Assembly (NCBI GenBank): GCA_022072055.1
Contig: JAJVIK010000011.1
Span: forward strand, 62,001 to 126,000
Direction: 5' to 3'
Length of the DNA stretch: 64,000 bases
Source: a bacterium
GTDB taxonomy: Bacteria; Hinthialibacterota; Hinthialibacteria; OLB16
The translations under genes were made by a program, and so were the position numbers. Shown piece after piece: positions 1-9,088 of the stretch. Positions within the stretch are counted from its first letter, which is position 1. Each line of letters opens with the position of its first letter. The notes beneath the pieces were generated by a model. It ran no database searches and was not told the origin of the DNA. It saw only the letters and a program-made list of their open reading frames with translations.

Positions 1-1493
1 CGCGCGTGCTTGAGGAAGGAAACATGGAGGCTTTCGCGGAAGATGTCCTCTTCCTTCTCAACTCGTTCGAGTTCCGCGAGGTAAGCCTGGTAAGTCTCGC
101 TGGTTGGGTCCGGTTCCTGGAGGAGTGGGAGTTCCTCCGGCTCGGTGCAACTTCGAAACACTCCATAGAGGGAGTAGTAATCCGCCGAGGGGACCGGATC
201 GTACTTGTGGTCATGGCATCGGGCGCAGGAAACCGTGAGTCCGAGAAGGCCCCTTGTGACCACATCGATGCGGTCGTCAATGATATCGTCGAGCTTCCCG
301 CGACGGCCCAGGGTGAGAAAGCCAAGAGCGGCCAGGGGGCGTTTGTCCGGGCCCGGGTCGAGCAGATCGGCGGCGAGTTGTTCGAGGAGGAAGCGGTCAT
401 ACGGCAGGTCTTCGTTGAACGCGCGAATCACATAGTCGCGGTAAGTGTGAGGGAACGGATAGAACGGGTCGCGCGCCGCGACATAGCCGGTGGTGTCGGA
501 GTAGCGGGCCAGATCGAGCCAATATCGCGCCCAGCGCTCCCCGTATCGCGGCGAGGCCAGGAGCCTGTCCACCACCTTTTCGTATGCGTCCGGCGAGGGG
601 TCCGCGACAAACCCCTGCACCTCCGCGAAGGTCGGGGGAAGTCCAATGAGATCGTAGGTCACCCGACGCAGTAACCCGGCGCGGTCCGACGGTGGAGAAG
701 GGTCGATCCCATGCTCCTCCATCTTGGCGAGGATGAAACGGTCGATGGGAGATCGGATCCAGGGTTCATTGCGGACCTTGGGAAGGGCCGGTTTAACCAC
801 CGGTCGAAAAGCCCAGTGGGTTTCTCGGGCGTGCGCGAGGCGCTCCGTGTTGGAAAGCGGAGCGAGTATCGGGGAATCTTCCGGCCTGTCGGCGCCGCGC
901 TCCACCCACTCGACCAGCGCCTGAAAGACCCCCTCCGGGAGCTTCCCTTGGGGCGGCATGCGAACCTCCCCGTCGTGGCGAGTCACCCGGATGAGTTTAC
1001 TCCCCTCCGGATTCCCAGGCGCGACCAGCGGTTCTTTTCCCGCAAGGCCGAAAAGCGCCTCGCGTGTATCCAGTCGAACGCCCGATTTCTGTTCGGTGGG
1101 GCCATGGCAGGAAAAGCAGTTGTCGGCCAAGGCGGGGCGGACATGCTTCTCGAAAAACTCCACATCCTCGGGGTCCGCGGAGACCGGAGATGCGCGCGCG
1201 GCCTGTCGCTCCCGGGCTCCATGCTCGAGGACGCGAAGCGCGGACTCGAGCGAATCAATCCGCTCTTGAGCCGCCTCGGCCTCTTGGTTGGATCGCTCGA
1301 TCGCCTCGCGGAGGGTCTCCGCCAAGAGTCTTGGAGCCGTGGAAGAGGCCTGGAAGGCTTCGATGGCTTCGACCAGCCTCTCCACATCCGACATCAAAGA
1401 CCCGTGCCCCGGCGCGGGTTCGGCGCTGGCCGCCCCCGCGATGAGGGATAGACTGAGCAGAGCGCCAAGGATGTAAGAGGGCGTGCCCGACAT
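1..1493 (-). CDS. PSCyt1/DUF1549 exported cytochrome-like protein (3' end beyond window)
   Basis: This is the N-terminal 497 residues of a planctomycete-type secreted protein; the reading frame is still open at base 3, so the C-terminal DUF1553 part lies outside the window. A Sec signal peptide (residues 1-24, ending AASA) is followed by a charged helical segment (about 40-95). A PSCyt1 haem-binding motif CFSCH sits at residues 126-130. The DUF1549 domain starts near residue 245 (RRVTYDLIGLPP, LLASPRYGERWARYWLDLA) and includes SCARCHDHKYDP near 425. These families are known from Planctomycetes and Verrucomicrobia and are usually encoded beside a DUF1501 protein; their enzymatic role is unproven, although a periplasmic redox or glycan-catabolic role is often proposed. 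ATG at 1493 is the only start giving an intact signal peptide. Confidence 0.9.
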   Translation of the reverse strand, partial: MSGTPSYILGALLSLSLIAGAASAEPAPGHGSLMSDVERLVEAIEAFQASSTAPRLLAETLREAIERSNQEAEAAQERIDSLESALRVLEHGARERQAARASPVSADPEDVEFFEKHVRPALADNCFSCHGPTEQKSGVRLDTREALFGLAGKEPLVAPGNPEGSKLIRVTRHDGEVRMPPQGKLPEGVFQALVEWVERGADRPEDSPILAPLSNTERLAHARETHWAFRPVVKPALPKVRNEPWIRSPIDRFILAKMEEHGIDPSPPSDRAGLLRRVTYDLIGLPPTFAEVQGFVADPSPDAYEKVVDRLLASPRYGERWARYWLDLARYSDTTGYVAARDPFYPFPHTYRDYVIRAFNEDLPYDRFLLEQLAADLLDPGPDKRPLAALGFLTLGRRGKLDDIIDDRIDVVTRGLLGLTVSCARCHDHKYDPVPSADYYSLYGVFRSCTEPEELPLLQEPDPTSETYQAYLAELERVEKEEDIFRESLHVSFLKHA

Positions 1494-1658
1494 GGCCGTT
1501 AGCTTAAGGGATATTTGCGGGTGCGGGCAAGCTTCCCAGCGAGGGGAAAAAAGCGGCAACGCGGGCGGCGGCGCGCGAGCGACCTCTGGACAACCCTCGC
1601 TTCACGGCGATAGTCTCCCTGGCGCGCGCGGCGAGGGGACGCACGGGCATGGGCTGAG

Positions 1659-2114
1659 ATGACTTTTTCCGGTTTGATCTACAAACTTCCGCTTGTCAAA
1701 GACACGCCCAAGGACCCGCCGTGCCATGTCTGTCCGGCGATCTGTTGCAGCTACTTCTCGCTTGAGATCGACACGCCTAAGAGCAAGCATGATTTCGAGA
1801 ACCTTCGCTGGTACCTGATGCATGAAAAGGTCCATGTTTTTCTGGACTCGGGGAAATGGTACCTCCAGGTCTGGAGCCGGTGCGTCAACCTGCAGCCCGA
1901 CAACCGCTGCGGAATCTATGAGACACGTCCGCAAATCTGCCGTGAATATGGGTACGGCGAAGATCACGAGGTGAACTGCCACGCTACCGCCGAAAAAAAC
2001 TCCGAGTACGACCTGGTGTTCACCGAGCCGGAGCAGCTTGAGAAGTATTACCGGGACTGGTATCGCAAACGCTATGGCAAGCGCGGGAAGAAACCAAAGA
2101 GGAAATCGCGCTAG
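1659..2114 (+). CDS. YkgJ-family cysteine cluster protein
   Basis: A 151-residue protein with the cysteine pattern of the CxxCxxCC (YkgJ, zinc/iron-chelating) family. CHVCPAICC lies near the N-terminus (about residues 22-30), a further Cys in WSRCVNL and CGIYETRPQICREY around residues 75-105, and a last Cys in HEVNC. The family binds a metal, probably iron or zinc, and its physiological role is not well established. The C-terminus is a lysine/arginine-rich tail (KRGKKPKRKSR), which may contact nucleic acid or membrane; this is inference. It is divergent from the DUF1549 gene and overlaps the next ORF's likely start by about 40 bases, so the two are probably cotranscribed. Confidence 0.85.
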   Translation: MTFSGLIYKLPLVKDTPKDPPCHVCPAICCSYFSLEIDTPKSKHDFENLRWYLMHEKVHVFLDSGKWYLQVWSRCVNLQPDNRCGIYETRPQICREYGYGEDHEVNCHATAEKNSEYDLVFTEPEQLEKYYRDWYRKRYGKRGKKPKRKSR

Positions 2115-2697
2115 GGCGAGTCTGATTCTTCTCGTCTTGCTGCGGTCAGGGGTCGTGGGGGCCGAGGAGTTCCTCTTTAGCGATCTGAGGCCCGCCCGCT
2201 ATTTCGCTCCCCCCTTCGAGATCGAGGACGACACGCGGAGATTGGACACGGACCAACTAAAGGCCGAAATCGAGGATTTCGAGGAGCGTCTCAAGAAAGG
2301 GTGGCGAGTCGACCGCCAACTCTGGAGGGCGCGGGAAGTTGGGGGAGTCACCATCTGCGTCATCCGGGACCTGGTCCAGGGGGCGTCTCTTCGCTTTGAG
2401 TTCGCCACGGAGTGGTCTGGACGTGGGAACCTGGAGCTGGCGCTCCCGCGCGCCCCCGACCAAGGGCCCATCGCGGTTTGGTTCAATGAACGTCCCGCTC
2501 TGGCGCTGGACCCTTGGTCCGACCGTCCTGAGCCGGTTCGTGGGTTCCAGGGTGAAGGCCCGGTGGAGGTTCGGACCGGAACCAACACGTTGAGAATCAT
2601 CCAACGCTCTCCGCAGGACCTCCCGATCCGGCTTCACTCCCTCCGACTCGCTCCGCTCGCGAAGGACCCCCAAGCCGAGCCGGGGCTTACGCCTTGA
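2074..2697 (+). CDS. hypothetical exported protein
   Basis: About 207 residues with no family recognised. The chosen ATG gives a basic N-terminus followed by a hydrophobic core (SLILLVLLRSGVVGA) and a plausible cleavage before EEFLF, so it looks like a Sec-exported protein. A TTG at 2038 in the same frame is the longest alternative. The mature part has a charged helical stretch (DQLKAEIEDFEERLKKGW) and then a beta-rich domain that mentions no catalytic motif. The start overlaps the 3' end of the YkgJ-like gene, and the 3' end overlaps the convergent acetyltransferase-like gene by 11 bases. Confidence 0.6.
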   Translation: MASAGRNQRGNRARASLILLVLLRSGVVGAEEFLFSDLRPARYFAPPFEIEDDTRRLDTDQLKAEIEDFEERLKKGWRVDRQLWRAREVGGVTICVIRDLVQGASLRFEFATEWSGRGNLELALPRAPDQGPIAVWFNERPALALDPWSDRPEPVRGFQGEGPVEVRTGTNTLRIIQRSPQDLPIRLHSLRLAPLAKDPQAEPGLTP

Positions 2698-3832
2698 GGA
2701 AGATCCTCTGACGGTACAGGAAATACAGAAACAGCCATTTCGCGGCGACCTCGCAGATCGTTTCGATCAGAGGCCGAATCCCACCCATGTGGGGCGTGAT
2801 CCCGTGGATGAAGATGTTGGATATCGCCTCAAAATCAAAGAGCCGATTGGCCACATAGATGGTGATGGCGTTCATGCCGATGACGATGAAGAAGAACGCC
2901 CATGCTTGAAAACCGCGTACATCGATCAGGTAATGGAAGAGGGCAAGAAGCAGGAGACTCCAACCGCCCGCGAACAGGACATAGGAACTGGTCCAGATCA
3001 GCTTATTGATCGGGAAGAACGGATTCCAGGCCAGCGCAAGGAGCAGGCTCGCAACCCCCGCGAGCGCGAGACGCGCGCTCTTGCGCGTTCCGTCGGCCTC
3101 GGTCCGCAGCCAGTGGCCCGCCAAGACCCCGATCAGGACCGTGCCAATCGCCGGCAGAGTGCTGAGGAGGCCCTCGTTATCCCCGTGCTCGTAGCAGCAC
3201 ATCTCACCGGGAAGGACCAGTCGGTCGATGTATCCAGCGAGGTTTCCTTCCGGAGTGAGGACCCCCGCGCCGATTCCCGGCACGGGAAGGAGCGCCATCA
3301 GCGCCCAATACCCGAACAGGATCCCGACCAAAGTGGCCGCCTGCCCTCGAATTCCAGTGGAAAGGACCACATTGGCGGCGAAGAAATAGCAGAGGGCGAT
3401 CCGCTGAAGCACCCCGGCATAACGAAACTCCGAGAAATCAAAATCAAGAAACCCGCTGTAAATCAGTCCGAGGGCAAGCAGCACCGCGGTCCGTTTGGCC
3501 ACATGCAACCGGAGCGCGGCGGGATCCTCTCCGCGCTCGACACGGCGGCTCAGCGCGAAAGGGAGACTCGCTCCGACAATGAACAGGAAGAGTGGGAAGA
3601 TCAAATCATAGAAGGTAAACCCATTCCAATCGCTGTGCCCGATTTGGTGGTCCAGCCAAGCCAGCCGGGGCGTGTCGGCCCAATCGATGAAACGGTGGAG
3701 AATCGCGGTCCCTCCCGTGATCCAAAACATGTCAAAGCCACGGAGGGCATCTATCGAGACAATCCGTCCCCCGGAGAGTTTTTCCTGAGAGAGTTCCTGT
3801 TGAGTGCGCGTTGGGGCGGAATGAGTGGGCAT
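2687..3832 (-). CDS. heparan-alpha-glucosaminide N-acetyltransferase-like membrane protein (DUF5009/HGSNAT family)
   Basis: A 381-residue polytopic membrane protein with about ten hydrophobic helices. The N-terminal signature RIVSIDALRGFDMFWITGG is characteristic of the DUF5009/HGSNAT/NagX group, and it is followed by GFTFYDLIFPLFLFIVGASLP, the conserved first helix pair. The C-terminus is YRQRIFLKA. Human HGSNAT acetylates terminal glucosamine of heparan sulfate across the lysosomal membrane; bacterial relatives are thought to acetylate amino sugars or act in amino-sugar catabolism, but the substrate here is unknown. A second, diverged member is at 58109-59305. It lies downstream of and on the same strand as the large DUF1549/DUF1553 gene, 47 bases away, suggesting a shared transcript. 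Confidence 0.85.
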   Translation of the reverse strand: MPTHSAPTRTQQELSQEKLSGGRIVSIDALRGFDMFWITGGTAILHRFIDWADTPRLAWLDHQIGHSDWNGFTFYDLIFPLFLFIVGASLPFALSRRVERGEDPAALRLHVAKRTAVLLALGLIYSGFLDFDFSEFRYAGVLQRIALCYFFAANVVLSTGIRGQAATLVGILFGYWALMALLPVPGIGAGVLTPEGNLAGYIDRLVLPGEMCCYEHGDNEGLLSTLPAIGTVLIGVLAGHWLRTEADGTRKSARLALAGVASLLLALAWNPFFPINKLIWTSSYVLFAGGWSLLLLALFHYLIDVRGFQAWAFFFIVIGMNAITIYVANRLFDFEAISNIFIHGITPHMGGIRPLIETICEVAAKWLFLYFLYRQRIFLKA

Positions 3833-3879
3833 GGCAACGGGGAAGGAACGGATAGCGGACGATACACTCCTTTCGGATT

Positions 3880-6800
3880 TCAGTTTAGATACACGAATTC
3901 GCCGGTGTTGAACAGGGTTCGGCAGAGGGCTTCAAGTCCGTGATCCTCCACCAGTTCAATCCCCCCGGCGAGCTCGATCCGGTCCGGAGCGCGCCCGTAG
4001 GCAATCTCAAACGCCCGCTTGGTCAACGCGACTGGGAGCGAACCAGCCTCGCTCCGGACTCGCTCGGCGAAGAGCTCGGCCTGTTGAACCATGAAGGGGC
4101 TGTTGAGCAGGTTCAGCGCCTGCAACGGAGTGGTGGAGCGAGTTCGCTTCGCGGTTGGGAGCGCGCTCTCGGGACAATCAAACACTCCGAAGGTCTCATC
4201 TTGCTGCACTCGCGGTTTCTGTTGATACACCATCCGTCGCCACTCCGAAGGGCCGAAAACCTTCTTGGGGGTGTAGATGTGGACATATGTGTCATCCGGC
4301 TCAAACACATCGTACCCCGGCCCGCCCATGGAAAGGTCCAGTCTCCCGCTCACGGCGAGGATCGAGTCGCGAATCGGCTCCGCCTCCAGTCGTCTCGGCG
4401 GGAAACGCCAGAGAAAGCGAGCGTCCGAGTCAAGCACAATCGCCTCGGGGCGTGGTGAAGAGGACTGGCGATAAGTGTTGGAGAGCAAGATCATCCGGTG
4501 CAGCGACTTCAGGCTCCAGCCGTGCTCCATGAAGGTTGCGGCCAACCAATCGAGCAGCTCCGGATGCGTGGGCTTCACCCCCAAGTCGCCAAACTCGCTG
4601 GGCGTGTCCACGATCCCATGTCCGAAGTGATGCTGCCAGACGCGATTGACCATAACACGAGCGGTGAGCGGATTGCGGCGGTCGGTAATCCATCCGGCGA
4701 GGGCCGCACGGCGCTGTTGTTCGGCGGTGACTCCTTCGGGGAGTTCATAGGGAATCCGGATTGACGCGAGCACACCGGGCGCGACCATCTCGCGCGGCTG
4801 CATCGGGTCCCCCCGATGCAGGACATGTGTCGGCCCAGGCTGCTTGAAGTTTCCGGCGTAAATCTTTGGAAACCGGAGCAGATCGGAGACCTGCTTCTCA
4901 AGCGCCGCGCGCCTCGTCAACAGCGCTTCGTATCCCTCGGCCTCCCGTTCGGGAAGCCCGGCGGTCGAATAGACCGGTTCAGGGTCCACTCCTTCGAGAA
5001 ACGGCAGCCGGTCCTGATGAGTTGCCACAGTGATCCATTCCCCTTCCGGACGTTGGACTTCGATCCGGTAGGCGGTGGGGACCCGGTCCTTGAATTTTCC
5101 CTCACGGTCCCTTCCCCAGACCACTCGTTCAATCTCTTCCGGTTGAGCAAAATCGATTTGAATCCAGCCCGCGCCCGCTTCATTCCCCACCCAACTGTGC
5201 TCGGTGCCGGGCAATCCATCATTCAGGTGGGCAATCTGATGAATCTCATATCCGGGCAGGAGGCTGGATGCGGCGGCGACACCGCCATTCTTCGATAAGG
5301 CCACATTCCTCGGCTCGGGACCCGCAGCGAGGATCTCAATTTCATCGAGAGCCGGTTCGCCGCCGTTCGTGGCCAAAATGGTGAACCGAACCGCCTTGGC
5401 TTCCGTTGGTGGGAAGCGGTCTACATTCCGTTCCGCGCAAGTCCGAGATCGATAGTGGAGGCGGTCCCCGGAAACCTGATGCGCTTTTTCCGACGAGTCC
5501 CGGACAAAGGCCAGAATATCAGCGGAGACAAAGGAGTCCTCGGAGCCTCCGGTGAGAACCACGCGAGATTTCCCTGTAAATTCATGCACCCCGGCATCCC
5601 GGAAGCCACTCCACACAGACACCCCGGGGGCGTCCCCCGAGCCATCCGCGAATCGCCGCTGATCCACCACGGCGATCTCCTTACGGTCGTCCCTCGACTG
5701 GAGGCTCCCATCGGTGTCGAGAAAAAATCGGGCGTCCTTGGGACGGGTCGGGTGGCCGGCCCCCCAGGAAAGAAAAACCCGAAAGCGTCCCTCCACTTTC
5801 GGGTCCCAAGCGAGCAAGTCTTGGTTGGCGGTTCCGGCATTGGCCCAGTGCGTGTAGCGCTTGCCGAGGTTCGGGGGGCGCTCGGGTCCGCCGGGGTCAT
5901 CATAACGCCCGCTATCCGCGCCTGGGGCGTAAACCCCCTCCGCCACGCCTTCCGCTCGCAGCAGGGTCACCACGGGTGCATCCTCCGAGGCAACCTCGCG
6001 CCGGGTGTCGTCCAGAAACACGATCCCGGGAACGGCGAGCGGCTCGAGAAGGGCCAGCTTCGCGAGCAGTGGTTCAAGCTCCCGGCGCAGCGCTTCGGCC
6101 TTGCGGATTCGCTCTTCGGCATCCGGCGGACGGAGTTCACGCTCCCCATGTTGGACACCCGCGAAGATCGCTTGAAGCCCGTAGTAGTCCTTCATGGTGA
6201 TCGGATCAAACTTGTGGTCGTGGCAACGCGCGCAGGCCACGGTGAGTCCGAGGAAGGCGGTGCAGGTCGTGGCGATCATGTCATCCAGCTCGTTCATACG
6301 TTGCTGGAGGGTGAGTCCGATATCCGGACTCTTGACCTCATCCATGGGGCCGCCGACCAGATATCCGGTGGCGCGATCCTCCCCAAGGGCATCCCCGGCG
6401 AGCTGCTCGAAGATGAAACGGTCGTAGGGTTTGTCTTGGTTAAACGATTCGATCACATAGTCCCGATAGGGCCAGGCATTCCTTCGCGGGGTATTGGTCT
6501 CAAACCCATTGGTTTCTCCAAAGCGGACCACATCCAACCAGTGGCGCGCCCAACGCTCGCCGTATCTTGGGGAGGCGAGCAGTGCATCGACCAAACGCTC
6601 ATAGGCCAACGGATCCTCATTGGCCACAAACCCCTCGACCTCCTCCGGATGGGGCGGAAGACCCCAGACATCGAGGTACAGCCGACGGATCAGGGTTCGA
6701 CGATCCGCTTCAGGTGATGGAGACAGCCCCTTCTCCTCCAAGGCCTTGAGAATGAAGGCGTCAATCGCAGAGGTCCCCCATTCCCGTTGCTTGAGACTCG

Positions 6801-7722
6801 CCGCCAATCCCTCCCAGTCGGGTTTCACAATCGGTTGAAACGACCAGGGAATCTCTTTCAGGGGCACCCGCTCGGGTTGGGAGCTTCCGGCCTCGGAGGT
6901 TTGAGTGGAGGGCCAAGGCGCGCCCAACTTCACCCACTCGGTGATGGCGTCGATGTCTTCCTGGGGGAGCTTCTCCTTGGGGGGCATCTTCACATCCCCA
7001 TCGTATCGGATGGCCTTGATCAGGAAGCTCTTCTCCGGGTCGCCCGGCGTGAGCGGAATCCCATACTCGCCTTCCTTGAGCAGGGCTTCGAGGGAATCCA
7101 CCCTAAGCCCGGATTTTTGTTTCTCCGGGCCATGGCAGCTGATGCAGCTTCTTTCGAGGGCTGGGTACACCTTCTCTCGGAACAGAGCGAGACCCTTTTC
7201 TCCCTCCGGGGTGGCGGGAGCGGCGGGAGGGGCAGGACTTTCGACCGCCTTTTCCGATGTGGTTGGGGCGGTATTGGCCTCGCCGGCGGGACTTGCAGCC
7301 GGTGGGCTGGGTGATGGAGGCGTATCGGGGGAGGGGGCCTGCGCGCCGCCCGGTTTGACCCCGGAGAGCAAGGCTTGAGCGGCAAGCAGGGCGTTTAGTC
7401 GGGTGTGAAGGGCCGCTTTCTTGGCTTCCGCCTCCGCGACCTGCTTCTTAAGCGACTCAATTCGAGTCTCCGCATCCTTGAGGTCGCGAGCCACTTTGTC
7501 CGACCCAGACTGAACCAGACGCGCGATTTCGGTAGCCGATTCCGGTGTGGCCTTGAGGGTTTGGAGGCTCTTGATCAGGGTTTCGAGAGCCTGGCTTTGG
7601 CTGAGCGAAAGGTCGCCCTTGTTCAGCTCATCCGCCCAGGATTGGGGGCAGTACCACAGAAATATCAAACACGCGCACGACAACCCCGCAATTCCGCCGC
7701 GCAACCGGAATCTCATCGCCAT
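3880..7722 (-). CDS. PSCyt1-DUF1549-F5/8C-DUF1553 exported protein
   Basis: About 1,280 residues. The start at 7722 is preceded by GGAGGAGG eight bases upstream, better than an upstream in-frame start at 7764. Order of parts: signal peptide; an alpha-helical coiled-coil (about 25-120); a Pro/Ala/Ser-rich linker; PSCyt1 with CISCH; DUF1549 (RRLYLDVWGLPP, LLASPRYGERWARHWLDVV, CARCHDHKFDP); a long beta-rich insert that includes a discoidin (F5/8 type C)-like module (WVGNEAGAGWIQIDFAQPEEI); and DUF1553 at the C-terminus (NPLTARVMVNRVWQHHFGHG, TPSEFGDLG). This is the complete version of the architecture cut off at the window's left edge. The discoidin module suggests carbohydrate binding. Its reaction is unknown. 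Confidence 0.92.
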   Translation of the reverse strand: MAMRFRLRGGIAGLSCACLIFLWYCPQSWADELNKGDLSLSQSQALETLIKSLQTLKATPESATEIARLVQSGSDKVARDLKDAETRIESLKKQVAEAEAKKAALHTRLNALLAAQALLSGVKPGGAQAPSPDTPPSPSPPAASPAGEANTAPTTSEKAVESPAPPAAPATPEGEKGLALFREKVYPALERSCISCHGPEKQKSGLRVDSLEALLKEGEYGIPLTPGDPEKSFLIKAIRYDGDVKMPPKEKLPQEDIDAITEWVKLGAPWPSTQTSEAGSSQPERVPLKEIPWSFQPIVKPDWEGLAASLKQREWGTSAIDAFILKALEEKGLSPSPEADRRTLIRRLYLDVWGLPPHPEEVEGFVANEDPLAYERLVDALLASPRYGERWARHWLDVVRFGETNGFETNTPRRNAWPYRDYVIESFNQDKPYDRFIFEQLAGDALGEDRATGYLVGGPMDEVKSPDIGLTLQQRMNELDDMIATTCTAFLGLTVACARCHDHKFDPITMKDYYGLQAIFAGVQHGERELRPPDAEERIRKAEALRRELEPLLAKLALLEPLAVPGIVFLDDTRREVASEDAPVVTLLRAEGVAEGVYAPGADSGRYDDPGGPERPPNLGKRYTHWANAGTANQDLLAWDPKVEGRFRVFLSWGAGHPTRPKDARFFLDTDGSLQSRDDRKEIAVVDQRRFADGSGDAPGVSVWSGFRDAGVHEFTGKSRVVLTGGSEDSFVSADILAFVRDSSEKAHQVSGDRLHYRSRTCAERNVDRFPPTEAKAVRFTILATNGGEPALDEIEILAAGPEPRNVALSKNGGVAAASSLLPGYEIHQIAHLNDGLPGTEHSWVGNEAGAGWIQIDFAQPEEIERVVWGRDREGKFKDRVPTAYRIEVQRPEGEWITVATHQDRLPFLEGVDPEPVYSTAGLPEREAEGYEALLTRRAALEKQVSDLLRFPKIYAGNFKQPGPTHVLHRGDPMQPREMVAPGVLASIRIPYELPEGVTAEQQRRAALAGWITDRRNPLTARVMVNRVWQHHFGHGIVDTPSEFGDLGVKPTHPELLDWLAATFMEHGWSLKSLHRMILLSNTYRQSSSPRPEAIVLDSDARFLWRFPPRRLEAEPIRDSILAVSGRLDLSMGGPGYDVFEPDDTYVHIYTPKKVFGPSEWRRMVYQQKPRVQQDETFGVFDCPESALPTAKRTRSTTPLQALNLLNSPFMVQQAELFAERVRSEAGSLPVALTKRAFEIAYGRAPDRIELAGGIELVEDHGLEALCRTLFNTGEFVYLN

Positions 7723-7882
7723 AACCAACTCCTCCTCCAAAACGGCAGCCCTTCTCTTCGGCATTCGAGCTCCATTCTAACCGACAGGTGGCAAGGTGCG
7801 TCTAGGGGGAAAACCCGGCGAGGTTCTTTCTGTCACACTCCCCTGGGACGTGTTACCATCCGAAGCGAGACCGTTTGAGACC

Positions 7883-9088
7883 ATGACCAAGCCTGGACAA
7901 GCGCACAATGGACACTCAGCAAGGATCCGATCCTGGCCGGCGCGCGCGGCCTGTCTTCTCGCGCTGCTGGGGGGCGCGCCGGCTCCCACGGTCTGTGTCG
8001 CCTGCCGCTATACGGTCCGCGATGTCGGATTCGTGGAGACAACTCCGTCCCTCTATCGTTTGATCCTGCCGGCGGATTCTTTACCTGAATTGAAGCGCAT
8101 CGCAACCGCCGCGACCATTCAGACTCCGATTCATGTTGAGGCGGGGAGCCTATCCGGGCACGCGGAAGATTCCGAAGGATTTGTCCTCCAAGCCCCTTGG
8201 GGAGAGGAATTTCGAATTTCGGCCGGGGAGGACCTGCTTCGGGATGCCGCGGCCGCTCAAAAGCTCCTTGACTCGCTGGCGCGATCTCCCGCACGGGAGC
8301 GACTCCTCGACCTGTTGCTCGAACACTATGCGGTGGTAGCCCTTGTCGAATCGGAGAATCCCGATTTGAACAGTCAAGCATTCGAGGAGATCGAGGCGGC
8401 GGTCCGAGAGATCGAGGGGGCCATGGATTCCATGCCCAAAGCAGTGGGCGCCCCCCCGGTCCTGTTCCCCATCCGAGCCGCTGAGTTTGAGACCGAGAAG
8501 GTTCTCGCCTGGTCATTGGGCGCGGGGAACACCCCTCCCAAGGTCCCGGTGGCGGCGGTGGTGTATGGTCGCGCGAGACGTCTGGGGGAACCGATGGTGG
8601 GAACCGAGATCCAGGTGGAGCGAATTCACCGGCTTCTTTCCCTGGTTGGGTTGGATTGCGAATGTGGCTTGGACCGCAAGAGCTTGGAGGGGGTTGCGCT
8701 TCCGGTCCGGTGGGATGATACGGCCCGGAAGCGAGCCACCCGAGCGCTCGGTTTCGACCCCGACAATCCCATGGTGCGCATGGAGATCGACCAGATCCTG
8801 ACGCGCGGTCCCGCCTTTGGCAAACGTGAGGGCATGGAGGGGGACCCCCTGCTGGGTTATTCCGAACAGGTGTTTTTGTCCGGCTCCACATCCCCTCCAG
8901 GCGCTCAAGAACTCGAAGCGGAGCGTTCCCGCGACACGGTCCTCGAGCCTCTAGGGGGGACAGATTCGCCACTACGGGCTTCGGATCCCGTCCGGTGGGG
9001 TCTGAACTGGACTCTCGGCTTGTTCCCTGTTCTCATTCTGGCGGGAGGGCTGATGGTGTTTCTCATCGGGAGGTGGCGAGAGGGATGA
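7883..9088 (+). CDS. exported, C-terminally membrane-anchored protein paired with FtsX permease
   Basis: About 401 residues, no family recognised. An N-terminal hydrophobic stretch (ARAACLLALLGGAPAP) looks like a signal peptide and is followed closely by CVACRYTVRDVGFVE, a CxxC that could be redox-active or metal-binding. The last 30 residues are a single transmembrane helix (LGLFPVLILAGGLMVFLIG) with a short basic tail, so the bulk of the protein should face the periplasm. A second cysteine pair occurs in LDCECGLD. ATG 7883 is chosen; an upstream in-frame start at 7796 would place the signal peptide internally. Its TGA overlaps the next ATG (ATGA), so the two proteins are probably made together and may form one complex. 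Confidence 0.75.
   Translation: MTKPGQAHNGHSARIRSWPARAACLLALLGGAPAPTVCVACRYTVRDVGFVETTPSLYRLILPADSLPELKRIATAATIQTPIHVEAGSLSGHAEDSEGFVLQAPWGEEFRISAGEDLLRDAAAAQKLLDSLARSPARERLLDLLLEHYAVVALVESENPDLNSQAFEEIEAAVREIEGAMDSMPKAVGAPPVLFPIRAAEFETEKVLAWSLGAGNTPPKVPVAAVVYGRARRLGEPMVGTEIQVERIHRLLSLVGLDCECGLDRKSLEGVALPVRWDDTARKRATRALGFDPDNPMVRMEIDQILTRGPAFGKREGMEGDPLLGYSEQVFLSGSTSPPGAQELEAERSRDTVLEPLGGTDSPLRASDPVRWGLNWTLGLFPVLILAGGLMVFLIGRWREG

Noticed and set aside
5455-6717. 420-codon plus-strand frame inside the DUF1549/DUF1553 gene
   Set aside because: Antisense shadow of conserved DUF1549 blocks.
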